NCBI GenBank assembly: GCA_001662425.1
Contig: BDDC01000684.1
Location: 6,698 to 38,341, forward strand
Length of the DNA stretch: 31,644 nt
Source: Chlamydomonas sphaeroides
Lineage: Eukaryota > Chlorophyta > Chlorophyceae > Chlamydomonadales > Chlamydomonadaceae
Reading direction: 5' to 3'
Numbering within the stretch: the first letter of the stretch is position 1; each line of letters opens with the position of its first letter. The notes under the pieces were generated by a model. That model saw nothing but the letters and a program-made list of their open reading frames with translations. It made no database searches and was not told the origin of the DNA. The position numbers and the translations under genes are program-made. Shown piece after piece: positions 11,084-19,200 of this stretch.

Positions 11084-11486
11084 TCAGAGGCTCAGTTTCA
11101 CTCCCATCTCCTGCCACACCCCGTGCACCATGAACACCTTGAAGGTTGCGGGCGCATAGGTCAGGCCGATATACACGGCGCGACCGGCACGGCGCACCTC
11201 CGACACCCGCGCGACCACATTATCGAGGCGCGCCCGCTGCTCCTCTGGCTTGAGCAGTCGCGCACCCGTGGCAAGCGCCTGGCCACGACGCATGTCAGAC
11301 AGGCAGCTGCCGCCGCACCGCCTTGTAGTCCGCCTTGCGCTGCCGGACCTCGGGCAGCTGCCGCCGCGCCGCCTGGTAGTCCGCCTTGCGCTGCCGGGCC
11401 TCGTCATCATCGCACGCGGTGCAAAACGGTTGGCGCTTCCGTTTGCCCAGCATGGCGCACTTATGTATTGGGCATATGGGGAACAT
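11084..11486 (-). pseudogene. Unrecognised minus-strand ORF with Cys/His N terminus and 17-residue repeats, probably frameshifted
   Basis: From the minus-strand ATG at 11486, 63 codons are open to 11295. The peptide begins MFPICPIHKC, has FCTAC, and then carries two copies of a charged 17-residue repeat (RQRKADYQAARRQLPEV / RQRKADYKAVRRQLPV). The frame then stops at a TGA. A second frame, one base away and open from 11557, continues with similarly Arg/Glu/Ala-rich sequence (RGQALATGARLLKPEEQRAR) to a stop at 11084. The change of frame at the end of the repeat suggests a single-base frameshift in an old coding sequence, or an unrecognised intron. The Cys/His cluster could bind zinc. I do not recognise the family. 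It points away from HPRT, 361 bases from the chosen HPRT start. Confidence 0.3.
11299..11401. repeat. Two-copy 51-base tandem repeat
   Basis: Two adjacent 51-base units beginning cagctgccgccgc start at about 11299 and 11350. They differ at a few positions. The length is a multiple of three, so the repeat keeps frame in the minus-strand ORF that contains it. Confidence 0.85.
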
Positions 11487-11847
11487 CTGTCTGTGTGGAA
11501 TAACTTTACTTCTATACGCGCGAGGTCTTCAAGGTCCGCGCGAGGTCTCAGCCCCACGGACGCGCCCCATCAGGCCCCCCTGCGCCCCATCCCCTCCTGA
11601 TCCCCTCCGCCTTCCCCGCCAACCCACCTACGAGGGCTTGACTGCAAAACTATGGCTACCCCACCCTGGAAGACAGTGCTTCACAGTTGGTGGATTTTAC
11701 CCATACGGCGGGGAAAGTGCCAATGCAAGGACGTACGACAACTTTATGACCATGCCGATTGCCGACTCGGACGCGCTTTCTAGCATGTTAGCTTTGACGC
11801 GCGCAGCCAGCCGCGTAATAACTCATCGCCAGAAGGCTATTCACAGA
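11487..11847. other. Upstream region and possible extended 5' coding part of HPRT
   Basis: The plus-strand frame of HPRT exon one is open back to 11386, so this stretch contains no in-frame stop. Possible upstream in-frame ATGs lie at 11746 and 11785. Codons such as TTA, GTA and ATA, rare in GC-rich algal genes, are common here. I therefore treat it as mostly promoter and 5' UTR, but an N-terminal targeting extension cannot be excluded. Confidence 0.4.
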
Positions 11848-13224
11848 ATGGTGTCGATAGCTGCGCCAGCCGCGTCGACGGCGACCGAGGGGAAACTGGC
11901 CAAGGCCAACGCTCGTTCGGCTGGCTATGACGGAGACATGGCAAAGATATTATTCACTGAAAACGACATCAAAGAGCGTTGCAAGGCGCTTGGCAAGTGA
12001 GACCTCAGTTTCGTGGTCGGCGGCTGCGAGGAATGCGCTCACGCTGGCGCTGTAATTACAGGCAAATTGCCGAGGATTATGCCGACCGCGCGCCGCTCGT
12101 GCTTGCGGTGAGGAAAACGTGTTGAACTTTAAACTTCTAAAGGCTTCCGCCACAACGACTTCTCGGCACCATGCAGGTGCTCAAAGGCAGCGTCATGTTC
12201 TATGCGGACTTGCTGCGGGCTATGGACCCCTGCCCGCGGGGCACAACGCTGGACTTCGTGCGCGCATCGAGCTACGGGTCTGGGACAGAGTCGTGCGGCG
12301 AGGTGCAGGTGAGCCATCAAGGGGACCATACTCGGCGTGCTGAGGCCGGGGGCGCGTAACTCCCAGACTCGGGAGAGCTGTAGGGTGAGGGCCTGGAGGC
12401 GGTGTGTTTGTGCTTGACACCCGCCACGCCCTCGCGACGCAGTTGAAGATCGACCTCAAGAAGGAGAAGGTGGCGGGCCGCCACGTCATCCTCGTGAGTG
12501 GCGGAGCCCCGGGTGTTCACAACTGCTCGCAGCTTGCGCTGCTGTGTGCCGTGTCCCGGTCCATGTCGACCAACCAATCAAGCCCCGATCCTCACGCGCC
12601 AAACGCCCAGGTTGAGGACATCGTCGACACGGCGCTGACCATCACCTCGGTCTCGCGCTACCTGAGCGAGGAGTGCGGCGCCGCTTCGGTCTCCACCGCA
12701 ACTCTCTTGGACAAGCATGAGCGCCGGAAGCTGTCGTACAGGTGGGGCATCCGGCGGGGCGCGCGTGCCCTTCGCCCTGGGTGCCGCGCGTGTTGCGGCC
12801 GCGTGGGCATCAACCGTACGCCATACGGCCAGTGCGCGTACCCAGCGCCGCAGCGACTGCTTAGCACGAGAGGTGCAGGGCGGAAGCATCCAGGCGCTTG
12901 GCCTTCGCTTGGATGGCACCCATGCCGCAGCGTTGCCAGCATTATGTTGCCCGGCTCCTGGCGAGGCCTTGCCTCCCTACCAGCCTGCCTTTCCCCTTGT
13001 ACCGAACCAGCCTGTCCACCCCCCTTACCCCGCCCCATCCCTCACCCAGCCCCGAGTACGTCGGGTTCGTGTGCCCCAACGAGTTTGTCGTGGGGTACGG
13101 CCTCGACTTTGACGAGGAGTACCGCACGCTGCCGTACATCGGCGTGCTGCGGCCAGAGTGCTATGCGCACCTGGGCATCCCGGCGCCGCAGCCGGACGGC
13201 TCGGGCGAGAGCGGGGACGAGTGA
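11848..13224 (+). CDS. HPRT: Hypoxanthine-guanine phosphoribosyltransferase, 6 exons
   Basis: Exons are 11848-11996, 12062-12107, 12177-12308, 12443-12493, 12611-12741 and 13050-13224, all GT-AG with consistent phase, giving 227 aa. The enzyme joins hypoxanthine or guanine to PRPP, making IMP or GMP in purine salvage. Motifs visible are the pyrophosphate loop LKG (67-69), the flexible-loop SSYG (96-99), the PRPP-binding VEDIVDTALT (127-136), LLDKHERRK, and the purine-site region GFVCPNEFVVGYGLDF followed by YRTLPYIGVL. A short acidic tail (GESGDE) ends the protein. The start is uncertain. ATG 11848 has the best context (A at -3, G at +4). ATGs at 11746 and 11785 would add 34 or 21 residues rich in Arg/Ala/Ser/Thr that look like an organelle-targeting peptide. 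ATG 11938 would give a 197-aa protein, nearest the usual family length. Confidence 0.93.
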
Positions 13225-13580
13225 GTGGCGCCGTTGTGGGTGGGGTTGGCTTGCTGCCGCGCGAAGGGCTCATGAGGAAGCCTAGGGCCGTGACCCTAGG
13301 GCCGGGCCAAGGGCGTGGGGTTTGACTGGGGAAACGGCAGCTAGGCCGTGCTTTGCCAGTCTGACGTGTGGCGCGCCGACACGCGGCAGCGCGTCTTGTC
13401 GCGCCTGCTCGAGCCGCGCCGCAGTGCAATGACGCGCCAGGTGGCGTGTTGTGGGGGTGCAGGAGTTGCGCCGGCTGCTTGGCGCATGCGGCGCTTGAGG
13501 CCGCTGCGTGTTAAATGTCCGGACGACGTGCGTGGGGCTCGAGGCGCGGCGGACGGAAGGGCCGGCCGGCCGGGCGCGGT

Positions 13581-13753
13581 GGCGGCCGCCCGGTCCGATA
13601 GGCCGCCTGCTAGACGCCCAGGTTGTGTGTGTATGTAAGATTAAGATAGCGCCTGGGCTTTGCTGCTGCTTTTATTATGTGGACCAATCTGCGGCCACAA
13701 GGGCCAGAGTACTGAGCGGGCTGCGTCCGCGGCTGTCGTGGGGCACCCCAGTG
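13581..13753 (+). repeat. Diverged dispersed repeat, copy A
   Basis: It shares an ordered series of matches with 24541-24722: ggcggcc...gg.cc, tgctagacgccc, tttattatgtg, ggccagag.actga, gagcggg.tgcgt and gcggctgt. Spacer lengths differ by a few tens of bases. The match order and strand are the same. It probably derives from one mobile or duplicated segment, type unknown. Confidence 0.6.
13634..13638 (+). terminator. TGTAA, probable poly(A) signal of HPRT
   Basis: First plus-strand TGTAA after the HPRT stop, 410 bases downstream. It lies within the dispersed repeat copy A. Confidence 0.55.
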
Positions 13754-14656
13754 TCGGGGTGACGGCCCTGGCCCGGGCAGCTCAGTGTTGGGATGACAGC
13801 CTTGGCTCGGTCCGGGCAGGCGAAGTATGCTGCTGGTAGGGGGAGGAGGTCACCGTGTCGACCCTCGCCCTTCTTTACCCAATCCAGTGTTGCGCGGCGA
13901 TGTGAAACTTGGTTGCACGCGTGCGTGTTGTGTGTTCGCAATGGTGTAACTCGCGCAGGCCGGGGGCCATGCGGGCACCTATTGCGCGGAGGCCCGTCGC
14001 GCCTCGGCAACGAACGAGAGCCAGGGGGGCCTGGCCGCGCCCATGCGGCGCTGCGAGCATGTATCGCAACAAGGTCGTGCTGACGAGCTGCTGCATATCG
14101 ACCATAGCTCCGGAACCGGGCCTTGCCTCTGGCCGTCAGCGGCAGCTGCCAGACGCCCAGACCCGTGCCGCAGGCCCGCAGCCCCGCTTGCGCCTTTGGA
14201 ATGCTGTGAAAGCCTCACGCTCCGGCACTTTTGCATGGGGTGGGTCGCAGTGCGCCTACTGGCCGCCTGGGTCGCGAAGCTGCAGGTCACCGCCAGCGCA
14301 TTGATTGGGAGAACAGATGTCTTGCCCTAGCTGCCACTAGGAGGCTACCACTACGGCGCTACGACCACGCTGACACGCGGGCACACCGCTTGGGACCACT
14401 ACGGCACTATTTGGCACTGCGGGACAAGATACGTCCCCATCCGAATGGGAAAAGGGGCATACCCCTGATTTGTGCTTTGTCAGAGTCTGCCGGCCGCCCC
14501 CACAAAGCACCAGCAGGCAAGAGAGGCGAATCCAAGTATCGCACGAAACCTCGGACTATCAGAGGAGGGAGCCGGCCCCCACGCCCCACCCCCGGGGCGA
14601 GCCTGTCTGTTGGGCCGCATGGCGCCAAGGAGAGAGAGGGCGTGCATGGGAGCGCG

Positions 14657-15102
14657 NNNNNNNNNNNNNNNNNNNNNNNNNNNNNNNNNNNNNNNNNNNN
14701 NNNNNNNNNNNNNNNNNNNNNNNNNNNNNNNNNNNNNNNNNNNNNNNNNNNNNNNNNNNNNNNNNNNNNNNNNNNNNNNNNNNNNNNNNNNNNNNNNNNN
14801 NNNNNNNNNNNNNNNNNNNNNNNNNNNNNNNNNNNNNNNNNNNNNNNNNNNNNNNNNNNNNNNNNNNNNNNNNNNNNNNNNNNNNNNNNNNNNNNNNNNN
14901 NNNNNNNNNNNNNNNNNNNNNNNNNNNNNNNNNNNNNNNNNNNNNNNNNNNNNNNNNNNNNNNNNNNNNNNNNNNNNNNNNNNNNNNNNNNNNNNNNNNN
15001 NNNNNNNNNNNNNNNNNNNNNNNNNNNNNNNNNNNNNNNNNNNNNNNNNNNNNNNNNNNNNNNNNNNNNNNNNNNNNNNNNNNNNNNNNNNNNNNNNNNN
15101 NN
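14657..15102. other. Assembly gap (446 N)
   Basis: The window holds an uninterrupted run of N here. Open frames that cross it are artefacts. The true length and content are unknown, and the flanks (ggagcgcg / ccccgggg) are G/C-rich. Confidence 1.
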
Positions 15103-15471
15103 CCCCGGGGCCCGCCGGCAGGCACGGCTGTGTCTGGGTCACCGTGTGCGTGTCCACAGCCAGTCCTCTTCTAGCACCGATGGGCGCTAAGCAGACATTG
15201 TCGCGGCTCCATGTCGCTAGGGGGGAGCAGGCAGTTAGGGTAAAGAGGGCTTTCTGTTTGAGCTTCAATGAACAGGGTTACACCCAACTCTCCGACTTGG
15301 GCGTTAGGGAATAAGGCAAGGGTAAAAGAGGGCTGATGATCGGTTCAGGGCGGGGGGTTCGTTACGCGTGTACGTGTTTGCGGGTCCAAACCTTGGGCGC
15401 GGCGGTTGATGACCTACAGTCCTTGTGATTGCCATATGGCTAGTAGTCTTATGTTTATCCTGTAGCTTAGC

Positions 15472-15517
15472 GTCATCGTCGTCAGCATCGTCGTCAGCAT
15501 CGTCGTCAGCATCGCCG
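15472..15517. repeat. Imperfect 12-base tandem repeat (atcgtcgtcagc)
   Basis: Almost four units in a row. In one direction it reads as Ser/Ala repeats and in the other as Asp/Ala repeats, which makes both overlapping frames look coding. No flanking motif supports either. Confidence 0.85.
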
Positions 15518-15787
15518 CCGGTCGCTATACCGATGCTTGCGGCGCCCAGCAGCCCACAGCCGAGCCGCTCATCACATGGCTCACCTTTGCCTTCGACATT
15601 TGACAAATATGTGAAGTCAAACCAGCAGCAAAACCGTCTGCGAGCAAGCTCAGCCATTATTGCAAAATTCTTAACCATTTGCATGATACATAATTTATAC
15701 ACTTGTTCTCTCGGCTATTAATATGAACTGCTGCGCGAGCAGCGTCGGCTGGTCGCCGGTGTCTCGAGGAGGGGCGTCAGTGTAACC

Positions 15788-15871
15788 CACGCGGGTACCA
15801 CTCGGCTTACCGGCTGTGTCCCCACCTCTCCCCTGGTCCCCACAGCCGGTGAGCCAAGTGGTACCCGCGTG
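15788..15871. repeat. Near-perfect inverted repeat, 31-base arms, 22-base loop
   Basis: The left arm 15788-15818 (starting cacgcgggtaccact) and the right arm 15841-15871 (ending agtggtacccgcgtg) are reverse complements at 29 of 31 positions. The loop is pyrimidine-rich (15819-15840). Weaker complementarity seems to continue outside the arms (gaggggc on the left, gcccctc on the right). It would form a strong hairpin in DNA or RNA. It lies about 340 bases upstream of the proposed start of the first phosphodiesterase gene. Confidence 0.9.
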
Positions 15872-16209
15872 ACCAAGCCCCTCTGCGCAGCTTTGCGGCG
15901 GAATTGCGCTCCTAAGGGACGCTCGCCAGCTGGAACCTCAAGCTCAAATGTCAAGTCAAGCCAAGCTTCCCCGGAGGGCGGATGAACTCCGAGTGCTAGC
16001 CCGTACCATGCTTGCTGTTGCTGAGACCGATCGTTAGACGCCGCTCTGAAGCCGCCACAGCCTCCGCCACGTCGTGCCGTTCTGTTTGTTTCGCCCACGG
16101 TGTCGAAACCGTACACAATATCAAATGACCTGGTTACACCTCCACCTCCTAACGCAACCTACTTACATAGCTGCATTGATGCAAACACTCTTGTGACGCC
16201 AGTGGAGGG

Positions 16210-19200
16210 ATGTTCGGCAGCAAGGCTCAGGCAAGAGCGTCTCCGTTGTGGCCCAGCGCTGTATGGCTGTACGTTATAGCCTTTGCTATTTAATTTGTTG
16301 CTGCTGTGTGCGCAGAGCTTGCGAGCCATCGTCCAGCACTCACCCAGCGTGGTGGTGCTGCCGCTTCTTCTGTTCTCGGTAACATGTGCATTGAGCGTCT
16401 GGGGCGTCACGAAAGCGGCACAGGGCGAGGCACAGCGAGCACAGGTGGGGTGAATACCTCTATGCCATGCGAAGGCCTTAAGTATGTCCCCGCACACGAC
16501 TGCACAATTGTTGTCGTGCACCGGATATCAATCGGCGCTTGGTGCAAGCCTCGTCAAGCCTCGACCCCTTCGAACCCTGTTGGTTTGCACCACATGACAG
16601 GATGCGACCTATTTCGTGGCTTCACAAGTCGCCGCACGCTACCGATTGCGGATGACGTCTGCGCTTGCGCCCGTCCAGGTCGGCGTCACTGGGTCACTGC
16701 GCGACTCGGGCGGTGGGGCTGGGCGCCGCCGGGTGTGACACCCTGCTTGCCTGCGTGCGCGGGCCAGGCCCATCACCAAACCCTTGCGTTTCTGAGGTGA
16801 CAAGGCCCCATGTACCTCCTTGACGCTCGCACCCCTCTGACTACTCTCTGACAATTCCTACAGGTGCTGGCCAGCATGCTAGAAAACGCCGCGCGAGATG
16901 AGGACGTTGAGCTCCTCTTCAACGCCACCGCGCCGGCCCTGATCACAACGACCGTCCCGGGCGCCATACGCGCGCTGCTGCTGGCCCCCGGTGGCGTGAT
17001 CAGCATGGTGACGCCGCTAGCCGGCAACGAGCGCTACATGGGGCTCGACGCCTTTGGCGGTGCGCAGCGCCGGGGCCGTGGGGCGTAGGAAAGCCAACTG
17101 CCGAGCTTGCAGCCATAGGCAACGCAGGGGGCCTTGCGCAGGACGCTAGCTGCCGAGCTTGCAGCCATAGGCAACGCAGGGGGCCTTGCGCAGGACGCTA
17201 GCTGCCGAGCTTGCATCCATCGGCAACGCAGGGGGCCTTGCGCAGGACGCTAGCTGCCGAGCTTGCATCCATCGGCAACGCAGGGGGCCTTGCGCAGCAG
17301 GCCTAGCGTTGGGGGCGCGGGCAGGGGGTCTGATGCATGGGGCCCCTAGGGCTGCCTACACAGCCGCCCAAGCGCAGGGGGCCCAACGCAGCGCGGCCTT
17401 GGTGGTCCTCCCCCGTGCCGCAAAGCGCCACACGTGACCGCCCAGCCCGTCCCCGCCCCACCGCACCGCCGCAGTGCCCTCGCCGCCCCTCGTGGCAGCA
17501 GCGCGCCGCGCGGCAGCCGACCCTCAGCTGTCGCTGGACGGCCCGCTGCCGTACTTGCCAGGAGCTCCCGACGACATCGTCCGGGGGGGCGGCATTCTGC
17601 TGGCGCGAAAAGCCATCCGCGTGCCGGCCACAGCCCTGGACAATGAGCCGCTGCGGCTTCGTCAGCGCACGCAGCCCAACCCCGTGTGCGGCGCCGCCTG
17701 CCAGACCAACGCCACCTCCAACACAGTGTTCTGGGGCTTTGTGAGTGGCAACGGTTGCGGCTGCGGGGGCCAAGAAGACGATGCACGCGGTGCAGCGGCC
17801 GCCGGAAGCTGGCCGGCTTCTGGGGAGCCGCGGGGCCGACAGGCATTGACGCCGCGTCTTGCAGGGAGGCAGCAGCCGTATGCACGAGGCCTCCTGGCCT
17901 CCTCGTTGCGCCTCTTTGACATCCACCCCGGCTTGCATGTGTCTGCTCTCGCAGGCCATCGCCGTTGTGATTCTGGAAGCATTCGAAGCCCCCGCCAGCG
18001 CCCCCGCCGGCGCGCCCGTATCCGGCTCGCCCTTTTCCGGCCTGGCGGAACGCGACCTGCTGTTTGAGTTGCTGGCGCCCATGCCTGGCGACGGCGGCCG
18101 CCTGACGCGTGTGACGGGCAGCGCTGGACAGCCCAAAGGAACGTTGGTGGAGGCGACGATGGAGATGGCCAAAGACGTCACGGTGAGGAGGCGTGTGCGC
18201 GTGTGGGCGTTGCGACAGTGCGGCGAGGCGGGCCGCTCATCATCGAGGCCATCAGGCCGGCGCTCAAGGGAGGCGACGCGCACGCGGGCACTGGCTCCTG
18301 TTGCCAGTGTGCCGCTGTGGCCGGCTTCTGTCGTTGGTGCACGCTGGCAGCGTTGCCTGGCGCCTGGTGCGAGTGTTGTGGTGCCGCCCCTCCCCATCCT
18401 GCAGTGGGTCCTGCGCGTCAGCTCGCAGAGCGGCAGCTGGATGCCTTCCTGGTACGGCGGCGCCGTGGCAGCGGTGGTGGTGGCGTCGTTCGCGGCCTCG
18501 GCGCTGGTGTTTGCAATCCTGGTGTCGAGGTGGGCGGCGGTGGTGGGGCAGGTCACGCAACGGGTTTTGCGCCTCTAGGGGCATCGTAGCTTGCTACCCG
18601 GCGCCGCGGCCGGCCTAAGGGTGGGCCGCTAGGTCTGAATGCAGCCGTACGACAGCCGTGCGACGGCGCTGTCGGCACATGGCAAGGCAGGCCGCCAGAT
18701 CTCGGTGTGGAGCCGCCTCGCGGCAAAAGGATTGACAACCCTGCCGCTGCACGGTGTCGTTCCGCTCACCTGGCCTGCGCAGACCAGCAATGTGCAGCCC
18801 ATGCAGGCACGCACCCCGCGCTCACGCGCCTGCTCTGCTTGCTGCCCCGTCAGGTGCCGCAACGCCATGCTGCTCCGCGCGGTGCTGCCGGCCAAGCTCA
18901 TTGATGACCTGAAACAGCACGACATGAATGCTCTGGGACCCAGCCAGCCGCCGCATGGTGCGTGGGGAAGGGAGAGGTGCAGTGGTTTGGGCGCAGTGAC
19001 CACGTTGGCTGTGACATACCGAACATATCTGCCCTCCCCGCAGCCGACACGGGCGCGGAGCTGCTGTCTGGCCTGCTGGCTGGGCTGCTGGAGGGCACGG
19101 CACCCGACCTGCGTGATGTGGTGCTGCTGCGCACGCTGCTGGCTCGGGGCGAGGACCTACACCGCCCTCTGGACCTGGGCGGGAGGCTGAGGGACGCGCA

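Larger units (their letters stand above)
13225..14656. other. 3' UTR of HPRT and gene-free DNA up to the assembly gap
   Basis: TGTAA at 13634-13638 probably ends HPRT. Just after the stop there is a short direct repeat of ccctagggccg (about 13280-13310). From 13581 to 13753 lies one copy of a diverged dispersed repeat also present at 24541. The rest, to the gap, has overlapping frames but no motif or splice-linked exon set that I can support. Confidence 0.5.
15103..16209. other. Upstream region of the first sensor-phosphodiesterase gene
   Basis: This 1.1 kb runs from the gap to the proposed start at 16210. It contains a 12-base tandem repeat (15472-15517) and a long hairpin (15788-15871). 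From about 15600 to 15725 there is an AT-rich stretch. No coding exon is supported. The promoter and 5' UTR of the downstream gene are expected in its right part. Confidence 0.5.

Noticed and set aside
14231..15314. Several long frames that cross the run of N
   Set aside because: Their length is due to untranslatable N positions, so nothing coding is shown.
15425..15721. 98-residue plus-strand frame that begins with a signal-peptide-like hydrophobic stretch and Ser/Ala repeats
   Set aside because: It opens with GTG, not ATG, has no upstream in-frame ATG, and its Ser/Ala part is only the 12-base repeat. No splice link to the downstream gene was found.
17303..18556. 417-residue minus-strand frame opposite the first phosphodiesterase gene
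   Set aside because: It is the shadow of GC-rich exons and introns on the other strand. The plus-strand exons have family motifs and a conserved paralogue; this frame has none.
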